A stretch of DNA of 64,000 nucleotides from Herbaspirillum sp. WKF16 (GTDB taxonomy: Bacteria; Pseudomonadota; Gammaproteobacteria; Burkholderiales; Burkholderiaceae_D), in contig NZ_CP118632.1 in assembly GCF_028993615.1 (NCBI RefSeq), positions 3,410,001-3,474,000 of the forward strand, in the 5' to 3' direction. Numbering within the stretch: the stretch's first letter is position 1; each line of letters starts with the position of its first letter. The notes under the pieces are model-generated. The model worked only from the letters and a program-made list of their open reading frames with translations, was not told the DNA's origin and searched no databases. Below, piece by piece: positions 52,041-61,608 of this stretch. The position numbers and the translations under genes are program-made.

Positions 52041-52863
52041 GCGACGAACGACACTGGATCCCGGCTTTCGCCAGGACGACAGTAAGGGGGATGGCTTGAA
52101 CGAACGGCGATTGACGCCATCGCTCCAGTGTCGTTCCTGCGAAAGCAGGAACCCGGTGCCGTGCGGCGGCCGGTGATGCGCAACGGACGTCGCTGGATCC
52201 CGGCTTTCGCCGGGACGACAGCGAGGGGGATGGCTTGAACGAACGGCGATTGCCGCTATCTCCCCAATGTCGTTCCTGCGAAAGCAGGAACCCAGCGTCG
52301 TGCAACGGCCGGCGATGCGCAACGAACGTCGCCGGATCCCGGCTTTCGCCGGGACGACAGTGAGGGAGATGGCTTGAACGAATGGCGATTGACGCCATCG
52401 CCCCAATGTCGTTCCTGCGAAAGCAGGAACCCGGCGTCGTGCAGCGGCCGGCGATGCGCGACGAACGTCACTGGATCCCGGCTTTCGCCGGGACGACAGT
52501 AAGGGAGATGGCTCGAACGAACGGCGATTGACGCCATCGCCCCAATGTCGTTCCTGCGAAAGCAGGAACCCGGTGCCGTGCAGCGGCCGGTGATGCGCAA
52601 CGGACGTCGCTGGATCCCGGCTTTCGCAGGGACGACAGCGAGGGGGATGGCTTGAACGAACGGCGATTGCCGCTATCTCCCCAATGTCGTTCCTGCGAAA
52701 GCAGGAACCCGGCGTCGTGCAGCGGCCGGCGATGCGCGACGAACGTCGCTGGATCCCGGCTTTCGCCGGGACGACAGTAAGGGAGATGGCTCGAACGAAC
52801 GGCGATTGACGCCATCGCCCCAATGTCGTTCCTGCGAAAGCAGGAACCCGGCGTCGTGCAGCG
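52041..52863. repeat. Tandem array of about six 139-bp units built from palindromic elements
   Basis: The marker TCGTTCCTGCGAAAGCAGGA recurs at 52131, 52270, 52409, 52548, 52687 and 52826, exactly 139 bases apart each time. A partial unit precedes the first. Each unit holds two hairpins in inverted orientation: TTCCTGC/GCAGGAA and CCCGGC/GCCGGG, each around a GAAA- or TTTC-type loop. Units differ at a few positions. The unit at 52409 is nearly the same as that at 52687, and that at 52131 as that at 52548, so the array grew by block duplication. Single dimeric copies occur at 1.8, 20.6 and 24.5 kb. Confidence 0.95.
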
Positions 52864-52886
52864 CTTCTCCACTCCCGCCCGAGCAA

Positions 52887-52923
52887 AAAAAGCGGCGCAT
52901 GCCTTCCGACATGCGCCGCTTTT
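52887..52923 (-). terminator. Terminator of maeB
   Basis: AAAAGCGGCGCATG and CATGCGCCGCTTTT form a perfect 14-bp stem with an 8-nt loop just after the maeB stop. Confidence 0.9.
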
Positions 52924-52956
52924 GCGGTCTAGCTTGCTGCCCTGTTCAGGCGGCGA

Positions 52957-55269
52957 TCAACGCTCCGACAGCGCGTCCATCACGCACAGCGCCGTCATGT
53001 TGATGATGCGGCGCACGGTCGCCGACGGCGTCAGGATGTGGACCGGCTTGGCGCAACCCAGCAGGATCGGGCCGATTGCCACGCCGTTGCCCGATGCGGT
53101 CTTGAGCAGGTTGTAGGCGATGTTGGCGGCATCGATGTTGGGCATGACCAGCAGGTTGGCGTCGCCCTTGAGCGGCGAATCCGGGATCACGGCGTTGAGC
53201 AGCTTCTGGTCCAGCGCGGTGTCGCCATGCATTTCGCCGTCCACTTCCAGGTCGGGAGCGACTTCGCGGATGATGGACAGCGCATTGCGCATCTTGCGGG
53301 CCGACTCGCTGTTGGAGGAACCGAAGTTGGAGTGCGACAGCAGCGCGGCGCGCGGATGCAGGCCGAAGCGGCGCATTTCCTCGGCGGCCAGGATGGTGAT
53401 CTCGGCCAGCTCGGCGGCGTTCGGGTTCTCGTTGACGTGCGTGTCGACCAGCACCAGCTGGCGGTTCGGCAGGATCACGGCGTTCATGGCAGCGTAGACG
53501 TTGACGCCTTCGCGCTTGCCCAGCACCTGGTCGATGTAGTGCAGGTGCAGCTGGGTGGTGCCGTAGGTGCCGCAGATCATGCCGTCGGCGTCGCCCTTGT
53601 GGATCGCCATCGAACCGATCAGGGTGTGGCGGCGACGCATTTCCAGCTTGGCGTACTGCTCGGTGACGCCCTTGCGGCGCGACATCTCGAGGAAGGTCTG
53701 CCAGTAGTCGCGATAGCGCTCGTCGAAGTTCGGGTTGATGACTTCGAAGTCGGTGCCGGGGCGCAGGCGCAGGCCGAATTTCTTGATGCGCTGTTCCAGC
53801 ACTTCCGGGCGGCCCACCAGGATCGGCTTGGCCAGGTTTTCATCGACGATCACCTGCACCGCGCGCAGGATGCGCTCTTCTTCGCCTTCGGCGTAGACGA
53901 TGCGCTTCTTGGCTTCGGCGGCCTTCTTGGCGACCTGGAAGATCGGGCGCATGAAGGTGCCGCTGTGGTAGACGAACTGCTCCAGCTTCTCGATGTAGGC
54001 GTCCATGTCCTGGATGGGACGGGCTGCCACGCCGGAAGTCTCGGCGGCGCGTGCGACGGCCGGCGCGATCTTGATCATCAGGCGCGGGTCGAACGGCTTG
54101 GGAATGATGTACTCGGGGCCGAAGGACAGGTTGGTCACGCCGTAGGTGGCGGCCACGATGTCGGACTGCTCGGCCTGCGCCAGTTCGGCGATGGCGTGCA
54201 CGGTGGCGATCTCCATCTCGCGCGTGATGGTGGTGGCGCCGGAGTCCAGCGCGCCGCGGAAGATGTAGGGGAAGCACAGCACGTTGTTGACCTGGTTCGG
54301 ATAGTCCGAACGGCCGGTGGCGATGATGGCGTCGTCGCGCACGGCCTTCACGTCCTCCGGCAGGATTTCCGGGGTCGGGTTGGCCAGCGCCAGCACCAGC
54401 GGACGCGGCGCCATCTGCTTGACCATGTCTTGCTTCAGCACGCCGGCGGCCGACAGGCCCAGGAAGATGTCGGCGTTGGGGATGACTTCGGCCAGGGTGC
54501 GCGCGTCGGTTTCACGGGCGAAACGCTCCTTGTCCGGATCCATCAGTTCGGCGCGGCCCTTGTAGACCACGCCGGCCAGGTCGGTGACGTAGATGTTCTC
54601 GATGGGGAAGCCCAGGTCGACGATCAGGTCCAGGCAGGCCAGCGCGGCCGCGCCGGCGCCGGAGACCACCAGCTTGACTTCCTTGATGTTCTTGCCGACC
54701 ACCTTCAGGCCGTTCAGGATCGCCGCGCCGACGATGATGGCGGTGCCGTGCTGGTCATCGTGGAAGACCGGGATCTTCATCTTCTCGCGCAGCTTGCGCT
54801 CGATGTAGAAGCACTCGGGCGCCTTGATGTCTTCCAGGTTGATGCCGCCGAAGGTCGGCTCCAGGGCCGCGATGACGTCGATCAGCTTGTCCGGGTCGGT
54901 CTCGTTGACTTCGATGTCGAAGACGTCGATGCCGGCGAACTTCTTGAACAGCACGCCCTTGCCTTCCATCACCGGCTTGGAAGCCAGCGCGCCGATGTTG
55001 CCCAGGCCGAGCACGGCGGTGCCGTTGGAGATCACGGCCACCAGGTTGCCGCGGGCGGTGTACTTGAACGCGTTGAGCGGGTCGGCCACGATTTCTTCGC
55101 AGGCCGCTGCGACGCCGGGAGAATACGCGAGGGAGAGATCACGCTGATTGGTCAGCAGCTTGGTGGGAGTGACGCTGATTTTGCCCGGGGTGGGAAACTC
55201 ATGGTAATCCAGCGCTGCCTGACGAAGTTGCTGACGCACTTCTTCTTTCTTACTGATCATCGAATCCAT
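52957..55269 (-). CDS. maeB: NADP-dependent malic enzyme, phosphotransacetylase-fused type
   Basis: The 770-residue protein decarboxylates L-malate to pyruvate with NADP+. The N-terminal malic domain (about 1-430) has [34 protein letters not shown] and [16 protein letters not shown]. The C-terminal half resembles phosphotransacetylase ([31 protein letters not shown]), which in MaeB is regulatory and binds acetyl-CoA. Length is that of MaeB. The start could be 55269 or an ATG three codons later (55260). It is divergent from thiL. Confidence 0.95.
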   Translation of the reverse strand: MDSMISKKEEVRQQLRQAALDYHEFPTPGKISVTPTKLLTNQRDLSLAYSPGVAAACEEIVADPLNAFKYTARGNLVAVISNGTAVLGLGNIGALASKPVMEGKGVLFKKFAGIDVFDIEVNETDPDKLIDVIAALEPTFGGINLEDIKAPECFYIERKLREKMKIPVFHDDQHGTAIIVGAAILNGLKVVGKNIKEVKLVVSGAGAAALACLDLIVDLGFPIENIYVTDLAGVVYKGRAELMDPDKERFARETDARTLAEVIPNADIFLGLSAAGVLKQDMVKQMAPRPLVLALANPTPEILPEDVKAVRDDAIIATGRSDYPNQVNNVLCFPYIFRGALDSGATTITREMEIATVHAIAELAQAEQSDIVAATYGVTNLSFGPEYIIPKPFDPRLMIKIAPAVARAAETSGVAARPIQDMDAYIEKLEQFVYHSGTFMRPIFQVAKKAAEAKKRIVYAEGEEERILRAVQVIVDENLAKPILVGRPEVLEQRIKKFGLRLRPGTDFEVINPNFDERYRDYWQTFLEMSRRKGVTEQYAKLEMRRRHTLIGSMAIHKGDADGMICGTYGTTQLHLHYIDQVLGKREGVNVYAAMNAVILPNRQLVLVDTHVNENPNAAELAEITILAAEEMRRFGLHPRAALLSHSNFGSSNSESARKMRNALSIIREVAPDLEVDGEMHGDTALDQKLLNAVIPDSPLKGDANLLVMPNIDAANIAYNLLKTASGNGVAIGPILLGCAKPVHILTPSATVRRIINMTALCVMDALSER

Positions 55270-55787
55270 AACTCTGTATTCTCTATGTTGACTTGCGAAG
55301 ACCGTCGATTCTAGCAGAGGTCGGCCTCCAATCATAGGCCGCCGGCCCGATGCTGCCCCGCGCAAAGCCAGTCCGGAAAAGGCTTTGCGGCGTTTCGCCG
55401 GCGGTACGTGATGTCCGCGAACATGCGCGTTCACGGTGCAAATGACTGCTGTTTGCGGTGCGATAGCGCACGTTACACACAGCTTTGCAATGATGAATCT
55501 TTACTCGCTTGCAGTGCAAGAAAGCGGCGCTTGTGGAAAGTCCTTACGGCGCCGACCGGCCGCAAAGGCAGGCCCGATAAGCATGCCGCAGCGATGAGGG
55601 AAGGCTTGTGGCCGCCCTTGCAGCGCATCGCGCGCCGCGCCGTGCGACGCCGGCGTGCGGCGCCATGCGTGCGCGATTTCGGTGCGCATGCTGCATCGCA
55701 GCATCCAATGCATTGCCGCTTGCGCGCCTCCGAACGATAGACCTTATTGTCCTCCAGAAGCAATGACGGATTGGTTACAATCGTCCC
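55270..55787. other. Divergent intergenic region between maeB and thiL
   Basis: A TAGAAT hexamer on the minus strand at 55308-55313 may be the maeB -10. The thiL -10 is at 55776-55781. The GC-rich middle shows no supported gene, and no thiamine-pyrophosphate riboswitch pattern is seen. Confidence 0.45.
55776..55781 (+). promoter_or_regulatory. -10 element of thiL (candidate leaderless message)
   Basis: TACAAT lies six bases ahead of the thiL ATG and there is no Shine-Dalgarno sequence. Transcription from it would start at the ATG itself. Confidence 0.45.
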
Positions 55788-56753
55788 ATGCTGACCGAAT
55801 TTGAACTGATCGCGCGCTATTTCAGCCGCCCGCCCGCTCCCGACAGCCGCACGGCGCTCGGCGTGGGCGACGATTGCGCGCTGATGACGCCGGCCCCGGG
55901 CATGCAGCTGGCCATCTCCAGCGACATGCTGGTCTCGGGCCGCCATTTCTTCCCCGATGCCGATCCGCTGGCGCTGGGCCACAAGTGCCTGGCCGTCAAC
56001 CTGTCGGACCTGGCGGCGATGGGCGCGCAGCCGATCGCCTTCACGCTGGCGCTAGCGCTGCCCGAGGCCGACCCCGCATGGCTGGCCCCGTTCTCGCAAG
56101 GCATGCTGGCGCTGGCCGACCGCCACGGCTGCGAGCTGATCGGCGGCGACACCACCAAGGGCCCGCTCACCATCAGCATCACCGTGTTCGGCGAAGTGCC
56201 GCCACAGCAGGCATTGCGCCGCGACGCCGCGCGCGTGGGCGACGACATCTGGATCTCCGGCTCGCTGGGCGACGCCCGCCTGGCGCTGGCCGCCTACCGC
56301 AACGAACTCGCGCTGTCCGACGCCGAGCTGCTGCAGGCCGCGCCGCGCATGCACGAACCCACGCCGCGCGTGGAGCTGGGCGTGGCGCTGCGCGGCATCG
56401 CCCATGCGGCCATCGACATTTCCGACGGCCTGGCCGGCGACCTCGGCCATATCCTTGAGCGCTCGCATCACGGCGCCACGCTCGAGGTCGACGCCCTGCC
56501 CCCAGGCAATGTGCTGCAGCAGCGCGACGCCGACCTGCGCCGTCGCTTCACGCTGGCCGGCGGCGACGATTACGAACTCTGCTTCACCGCGCCAGTGCGC
56601 CAGCGCGAAGCCGTCGAGAAAGCCGCCCACGCGGCCGGCGTCAACGTCACCCGCGTGGGCCGCATCGACAGCGAGCCAGGCCTGCGCCTGCTGGACTCGG
56701 CAGGGCAAGCGCTGCAACTGGACCTCGCATCCTTCGACCATTTCCGTTCATGA
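55788..56753 (+). CDS. thiL: Thiamine-monophosphate kinase
   Basis: ThiL makes thiamine pyrophosphate from thiamine monophosphate with ATP, the last step of the pathway. The 321-residue protein starts MLTEFELIARYFSR. It has the PurM-fold motifs LGVGDDCALMTPAPG, SDMLVSGRHFFPDADP, LAVNLSDLAAMGAQP and GDTTKGPLTIS. The next gene, pgpA, overlaps it by four bases, a common pairing in proteobacteria. Confidence 0.96.
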   Translation: MLTEFELIARYFSRPPAPDSRTALGVGDDCALMTPAPGMQLAISSDMLVSGRHFFPDADPLALGHKCLAVNLSDLAAMGAQPIAFTLALALPEADPAWLAPFSQGMLALADRHGCELIGGDTTKGPLTISITVFGEVPPQQALRRDAARVGDDIWISGSLGDARLALAAYRNELALSDAELLQAAPRMHEPTPRVELGVALRGIAHAAIDISDGLAGDLGHILERSHHGATLEVDALPPGNVLQQRDADLRRRFTLAGGDDYELCFTAPVRQREAVEKAAHAAGVNVTRVGRIDSEPGLRLLDSAGQALQLDLASFDHFRS

Positions 56754-57301
56754 CCCAGGAATCGACACCCTCCCCCGCCTTCACGCCGCCGCCACCGGCG
56801 GCTGCAAAACGCAAGCCGACCGCGCACTTCATGCTGGCCCATCCCGCGCACTGGATCGCGCAGGGCTTCGGCAGCGGCCTCTCGCCCATCATGCCGGGCA
56901 CCGCCGGCACGCTGTTCGCGTGGCTGTCCTATGTGGTGCTCAGCGCGCGCTGGCCGCACATCTTCACGGCAGCCAACTGGCTCATCATCATCGCGGCCGG
57001 CTTCGTGGTCGGCGTCTGGGCCTGCCACCGCACCGGCCGCGCGCTCAACTCGCCCGACGACGGCAGCATGGTGTGGGACGAGATCATCGCCTTCTGGCTG
57101 GTGCTGGTGCTGGTCATGCCGGCCAGCCTGAAGACCCAGTTCGCCGCCTTCGTGGTGTTCCGTTTCTTCGACATGGTCAAGCCGCCGCCGATCGCCTGGT
57201 TCGATCGCCGCTTCAAGGGCGGTTTCGGGGTCATGTGGGACGACATCCTGGCGGCCTTCTACACGCTGCTGGTGTTCGCCTTCTGGCGCGCCTATTTTTG
57301 A
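56750..57301 (+). CDS. pgpA: Phosphatidylglycerophosphatase A
   Basis: PgpA removes phosphate from phosphatidylglycerol phosphate at the inner membrane. The 183-residue protein has GFGSGLSPIMPGTAGTLFAW, the acidic VWDEIIAFWLVLVLV and FDRRFKGGFGVMWDDILA motifs, and hydrophobic stretches near 60-85 and 105-125. The start overlaps the thiL stop (ATGA). An N-terminal proline-rich stretch of about 25 residues is longer than usual. Confidence 0.94.
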   Translation: MTQESTPSPAFTPPPPAAAKRKPTAHFMLAHPAHWIAQGFGSGLSPIMPGTAGTLFAWLSYVVLSARWPHIFTAANWLIIIAAGFVVGVWACHRTGRALNSPDDGSMVWDEIIAFWLVLVLVMPASLKTQFAAFVVFRFFDMVKPPPIAWFDRRFKGGFGVMWDDILAAFYTLLVFAFWRAYF

Positions 57302-57416
57302 TTGGGGCGGACGGTTCAACAAATCCGGCGGAGGGAGTATCCTAGTCCACGCATGCTCATGATCAACCGGCCGCGGCCATCGGAAGGGGCTGGCGGCATC
57401 ACCTGGGACGACACTC

Positions 57417-57899
57417 ATGGACACCACGATTGACTTAGCCACACGCGTGGGCCAGGCCCTGAAGGCCAAGGGCCTGCTGCTAGCCACTGCGGAATCGTGC
57501 ACCGGCGGCGGCATCGCGCACGCCATTACCGAGATCGCAGGCTCTTCCGAATGGTTCGACTGCGGCTTCGTGACCTATTCCAACGCCTCCAAGAACGAAC
57601 TGCTGGACATCTCCGAAGCCACGATCGCGCAACACGGCGCCGTCAGCGAAGAGATCGCCGGCGCCATGGCCGAAGGCGCGGTCGCCAACAGCAGCTCGGA
57701 TGTCGCCGTCTCCACCACCGGCATCGCCGGTCCCGGCGGCGCAGTGCCCGGCAAGCCGGTCGGCACGGTGTGCTTCGGCTGGCGCGTGGGCGACAAGACC
57801 TATACCGAACGGCTGGTGTTCCAGGGCGACCGCAAGGCGGTGCGGGAGCAGACGGTGGTGCATTCGCTCCAGGGCTTGCTCAAGCTGCTCAGCGACTGA
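57417..57899 (+). CDS. CinA-family nicotinamide-nucleotide amidase (PncC-like)
   Basis: The 160-residue protein is the stand-alone amidase domain of CinA. Motifs are LLATAESCTGGGIAHAITEI (catalytic Ser-Lys type), SSEWFDCGFVTYSNASKNELL and STTGIAGPGGAVPGKPVGTV. It deamidates nicotinamide mononucleotide to nicotinate mononucleotide for NAD recycling. It lies 115 bases after pgpA and may belong to the same operon. The N-terminal molybdopterin-like domain of full CinA is absent, as in E. coli PncC. Confidence 0.93.
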   Translation: MDTTIDLATRVGQALKAKGLLLATAESCTGGGIAHAITEIAGSSEWFDCGFVTYSNASKNELLDISEATIAQHGAVSEEIAGAMAEGAVANSSSDVAVSTTGIAGPGGAVPGKPVGTVCFGWRVGDKTYTERLVFQGDRKAVREQTVVHSLQGLLKLLSD

Positions 57900-57918
57900 C
57901 GCGGTTTTCATGCGTCAC

Positions 57919-57968
57919 TAAAAAAATGAGGCTGCATCGTAATGCAGCCCCATCTTGATTTTTTCTTG
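57919..57968. terminator. Bidirectional terminator between the CinA-family and RTX genes
   Basis: GGCTGCAT and ATGCAGCC close a 4-nt loop. An A run precedes and a T run follows, so transcripts from both convergent genes can stop here. Confidence 0.8.
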
Positions 57969-58057
57969 TTTGCCTGTTACTTGCTCAATGACAGGTCTGG
58001 GCATCTTCAATATTGCCGCGGGTGCGGATTTCCCCGTGCTGCCCTTCCACGAACCAA

Positions 58058-60712
58058 TCACCCCAGCAACGCGTAATTCTCACGCAACTGGCCAGGCGTC
58101 CATTTGACGCTGTCGCTGAACTGGATCGTGCCGAATTGCCAATTCGCGCTGACGAAGAAATTGGTTATCCGCACACTGTCATCTATCCCATAGTCCAGCA
58201 CCAGATCATTCTTCATACGATGATATCCGCGCAGTTCCGTTGACTTGACGTCTTCAAATGCCACTATGTCAGCCTTGGCATTGTCGATCACATCAGCCCC
58301 GGAACCAACCCTGAATATATACGTATCCGTGCCGGATCCACCGGAAAGATAGTCGTTGCCGCTCCCGCCATCCAATCTGTCACAGCCTTCAGAGCCATAC
58401 AAGGCGTCGTCATCCCGTCCGCCATAGAGAATATCGTTGCCGGCATAGCCGGTAATAGTGTCATTGCCATCCCCACCATCGATGACATCATCGACTCCAT
58501 AGCCATATAGGGCGTCATTACCTGCGGTCGACGCAAGCACCCTGGCCTTGACGCTTGCGATATCCCACACCGTGCCATCGGCGAACCGGAGCCCCTCCAG
58601 GGCGCAAGCGGACGTGCCGTCCTGGCTGAAGTAGCTTTGCACGCGCAAGCTATCTTCCTCACCTTCGAGACTGATGACCAGGTCGGTAGCATCCCGGCTC
58701 AACTTGATGTCGTCGCTCCCGATATCCGCACCAAACAAGATGACATCAGCGTTGTCGCCGCCAATATCATCCCAGTCGAAGTTATTGATGGTGTCCCGCC
58801 CGGATCCCTTGCCGAACCAGTAAATATCGGCACCATTGCCGCCGAAAAGATGGTCGTCGCCGCGCCCGCCATCAAGAACATCATTGCCCGTACTGCCATG
58901 CAAGGCGTCATCTCCCGGGCCTCCCAAGAGGATGTCGTTACCGGCGCCGCCTTGGATGGTGTCATTTCCGACACCGGCATCCAACAGTGTGCTTTTGTCG
59001 GTAGCTTTCAGCACATCATCCCCGGCATTGCCCTCAAGGTAAGCCTCATCGCCAAAGCCCCTCAGTACCTTGCCGAACAGTTCCGCCTCGCCGCCCTCAT
59101 CTTGTTTCTGCATTTGAGCGATGATTTCCACTCCAGGCGCGCCCATGCCCTTGATTGCAGATTTGAAATCAATGAGCATCTTCAATCCCTGCTTGCCGTC
59201 TGCCTGGTAAATCTCCCTGAGCGTTCCCACCATGGCGCGGGTATCGATCTCGATAGCGCCGTCAACCAACCTCAGTTGGAGGCTATCGATAAGCGACTGG
59301 TAGTGAGTTGGCAGGGCGAGCTGCCCATACACATAGTCGGACAACATGTTGAATGCGGAGCGCAACTGCCAGGCCGCACGGATTGCGGGGCTGGTGCCTT
59401 GGCCAGGCTGGTAGTACCGCTGTCCAAGAAAAACTTCCAGGGTAGCCAGCTTGCGGGCGTCGCCGATGAGATTGCCCCAATAGGCATTGGTGCGGCTGGA
59501 AGGATCGATGTCCTGAACCCCGGCCCACAGATAGAGAATATCGGTAACGATGGCGCGGCGAGTATCGATATCGGCGGTGACGCCGAATTGCTGAATGAGC
59601 GCCTGCAACTTCCCACTGCCGTCCCTCGCCATTGCCTGCCGCAAGTTGTGTGCATTTCCAAAGCCTTGCACATCGGGCAAGGCCTGGATGCTGCCATCCT
59701 CCGCGACTTGGATCTTGTCGATGGTACGAGCGGCGTCGTACTTGAACCAGACGTCCTCCATCGCGGCGCTTGCACCGTCGCTTCTCTCATAGCTGCCAAG
59801 CTGCCGATGGGCGTTGCCTTGTTCGTCAATGAACTCGCTGCTGGTGAATCCCGCATTGAGGCTTTTGACACCTGCTTGTTCCAGCGTCGCAAGCTCCCCG
59901 GCATCCAACAGACCATCGCTGTTCAGGTCCCGCCAGATGCGCAGATCTGCGTACGCGAGATCGCGAATATCGATCCTCTTGTCGCCGTTGCCATCGAGCT
60001 TGGACAAGGCAGAAAATCCGTGTCGCGATTTCCTGCCCTCCTTGTCAATGCTGTTGTTGCCAAAGAGTTCATTGCCATCGTCGATCTGGCCGTTGCCGTT
60101 TTTGTCCCATACCAGCAGGCCGTCGCCTTTGCCGACCCAACCCGTGGTCTCGGAGAAGCCATTTCTATCATGATCAAAATGAACACCGGCATCGATGCCC
60201 ATCGTTTGCACGCCATCGCCATTCAAATCCAAAATCAGCGGACTAACCTCTTTTTCCGCAGCATTGAAGGACTTTTGCAGATTGGAAATTATCTCATTGC
60301 GAGTTTCCTCTGCTTTAGCCTTACTAATCGTATACATTGAAAAACCTAGCCAGCCAATGCCACGCCCAATTTGAGTAGCCAATATCGCGGCCCTAGAAAC
60401 GGGATTGATCGATACAGCTACCGCGGCAGAGATCGTTACGATATTGCCTGCCAGCGATGCGACATCACCGAAGTCAGCCTTTCCAGACCTTTTCATATCG
60501 CCAATAATCTTCCACAAAGTCCCTGTAGCAGCGAGCGAATTTGTCGCTATTGCTGCGCCAGCAATCATCGGGTTAAGCGCAATGGCTCCCAAATATGCTG
60601 CGGCTTGCTCTGCTGCGACAACAAAATCATGAGATGACTTTGCATCATTCATCGCACCAAGTGCACTAAATCCATTTGCAATAGTTTCACCAACATCTAA
60701 GGAGCTCGCCAT
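58058..60712 (-). CDS. RTX-type calcium-binding secreted protein
   Basis: The 884-residue protein has no signal peptide and is a likely type I secretion substrate. Residues 1-150 hold several hydrophobic, Ala-rich helices. EF-hand-like loops follow (DLNGDGVQT near 162, DHDRNGFSE near 180, DKNGNGQIDDGNE near 203, DGNGDKRID near 239). RTX nonapeptides (GGxGxDxLx) form blocks near 560-650 and 755-815. The tail is acidic and hydrophobic, as expected for a C-terminal secretion signal. A membrane fusion protein gene lies 2 kb upstream in the same direction. No enzymatic domain is recognised, so toxin, adhesin and matrix protein are all possible. The first third of the gene is visibly AT-richer than the chromosome around it. 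Confidence 0.88.
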   Translation of the reverse strand: MASSLDVGETIANGFSALGAMNDAKSSHDFVVAAEQAAAYLGAIALNPMIAGAAIATNSLAATGTLWKIIGDMKRSGKADFGDVASLAGNIVTISAAVAVSINPVSRAAILATQIGRGIGWLGFSMYTISKAKAEETRNEIISNLQKSFNAAEKEVSPLILDLNGDGVQTMGIDAGVHFDHDRNGFSETTGWVGKGDGLLVWDKNGNGQIDDGNELFGNNSIDKEGRKSRHGFSALSKLDGNGDKRIDIRDLAYADLRIWRDLNSDGLLDAGELATLEQAGVKSLNAGFTSSEFIDEQGNAHRQLGSYERSDGASAAMEDVWFKYDAARTIDKIQVAEDGSIQALPDVQGFGNAHNLRQAMARDGSGKLQALIQQFGVTADIDTRRAIVTDILYLWAGVQDIDPSSRTNAYWGNLIGDARKLATLEVFLGQRYYQPGQGTSPAIRAAWQLRSAFNMLSDYVYGQLALPTHYQSLIDSLQLRLVDGAIEIDTRAMVGTLREIYQADGKQGLKMLIDFKSAIKGMGAPGVEIIAQMQKQDEGGEAELFGKVLRGFGDEAYLEGNAGDDVLKATDKSTLLDAGVGNDTIQGGAGNDILLGGPGDDALHGSTGNDVLDGGRGDDHLFGGNGADIYWFGKGSGRDTINNFDWDDIGGDNADVILFGADIGSDDIKLSRDATDLVISLEGEEDSLRVQSYFSQDGTSACALEGLRFADGTVWDIASVKARVLASTAGNDALYGYGVDDVIDGGDGNDTITGYAGNDILYGGRDDDALYGSEGCDRLDGGSGNDYLSGGSGTDTYIFRVGSGADVIDNAKADIVAFEDVKSTELRGYHRMKNDLVLDYGIDDSVRITNFFVSANWQFGTIQFSDSVKWTPGQLRENYALLG

Positions 60713-60714
60713 TT

Positions 60715-60990
60715 TTAAGCTTTCATAAAATGATGAATAAACCTAATCAAGATAAAGGCTGCTGCACAAACGACCGCCACCCAATGCAAATTAGCTCTCT
60801 GTAAATCTAATTCGTCGGCCAAATCACTACCTTTTTTCTCAGGAATGATGTTGTAGAAAAAAACAAATCTTCCCTCCTTGAATTTCACAATCAGAGTGGA
60901 AAAAATTGGGAAAATGAACTCACAAAATATCCCAATTGCAAAAACCAATATTTGTAGAAAAGATAAAATTTCTTCCAAGATTTCCTCCAT
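60715..60990 (-). CDS. Small membrane protein next to the RTX gene
   Basis: The 91-residue protein has two hydrophobic helices (about 8-34 and 70-87) around a charged loop (EKKGSDLADELDLQ). It ends two bases before the RTX start, so the two are surely co-transcribed. I do not recognise the family. A membrane protein directly coupled to an RTX gene could be an immunity or accessory factor, which is inference. The DNA is AT-rich. Confidence 0.65.
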   Translation of the reverse strand: MEEILEEILSFLQILVFAIGIFCEFIFPIFSTLIVKFKEGRFVFFYNIIPEKKGSDLADELDLQRANLHWVAVVCAAAFILIRFIHHFMKA

Positions 60991-61060
60991 GGAGATTCGG
61001 CTTAATTTGTATTTTTGGATTTATGCTCTCACCTCAATCTCGACAATCGCTTTCTTCCCG

Positions 61061-61471
61061 CTAAAAATTTTGTTCATGTATTCGCTTTGCGGTTTGGGAT
61101 AGACCACTATTGAAACCGGAATCCCACCAGTCATCTCCATTCCATGTTCGACGGAAATGCCACATATGCCGCCAATGCATGCCGGTCCTTAACGTCATAG
61201 ATAGCAGTACGTATTGATCCCCATTTGCCCCTGTAATGTGCATTCTTGAGTGACAGTCTTCCTTGTCTTTGCAAATTCCCTTGTCAATCAATGCCTGAAT
61301 TGCTGACATAGCGAATGCATTTCCCTGCTCACGATATCGTTCCCCATAGCCCATCAAGCCCGTCATAGCGAAAGTGATTGCAATACATCTCCATAAAATT
61401 TCCACTCCAGCCTCCATAAAAAAGTCATATCCAATTACGCTAAACCGGCGCACTGATATCGTTGGCGACAC
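61061..61471 (-). CDS. Hypothetical protein in the RTX island
   Basis: The 136-residue protein begins at a GTG with AAGGGGG close ahead. A hydrophobic helix near 24-40 follows. An ATG at 61417 would make this helix an N-terminal signal or anchor. The rest holds two cysteines (KGICKDKEDCHS) and many Trp and His residues (WRHMWHFRRTWNGDDWWD). Similar small proteins with a YGERYREQGNAFAMSAIQALIDKGIC start occur in betaproteobacterial toxin/immunity clusters as I recall them. The function is unknown. Confidence 0.6.
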   Translation of the reverse strand: MSPTISVRRFSVIGYDFFMEAGVEILWRCIAITFAMTGLMGYGERYREQGNAFAMSAIQALIDKGICKDKEDCHSRMHITGANGDQYVLLSMTLRTGMHWRHMWHFRRTWNGDDWWDSGFNSGLSQTAKRIHEQNF

Positions 61472-61608
61472 AGTCCCCCTTCACGAAATCAATGTACTGA
61501 TCAAGTTGGTGATCAGCCGCTGATTTCTTTCAGAAACTAGCGTAGCAACGTCGTCCTTAATGACGTTCTCTAGGACAGCGAACAGAAGAAAGTGGACAAA
61601 AATTTCAA

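Larger units (their letters stand above)
51587..52956. other. Long intergenic region between the permease gene and maeB
   Basis: It contains the sigma-54 promoter (51819-51834), an inverted repeat (51923-51962), the 139-bp tandem array (52041-52863) and the maeB terminator (52887-52923). Open frames across the array exist in all three minus-strand frames but are products of the repeat. Confidence 0.8.

Noticed and set aside
52041..52863. CRISPR array
   Set aside because: The unit is 139 bases long with similarity along its whole length, so there are no unique spacers. No cas genes are present.
51855..52886. Long minus-strand open frame (343 codons) across the tandem array, and several shorter ones in other frames
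   Set aside because: The 139-base unit is not a multiple of three, so the frames rotate through the same palindromic DNA. The predicted peptides (repeats of PAFAGTT, VVPAKAGIQ and CFRRNDI type) are the known false products of such repeats and have no ribosome site.
55640..55787. Thiamine-pyrophosphate riboswitch ahead of thiL
   Set aside because: The conserved CUGAGA and ACYUGA elements are absent and the -10 sits almost at the start codon, leaving no leader.
58637..60340. Plus-strand open frame of 567 codons antisense to the RTX gene
   Set aside because: It arises because the Asp/Gly-rich repeats read as open on the opposite strand. The minus strand shows EF-hand and RTX nonapeptide motifs.
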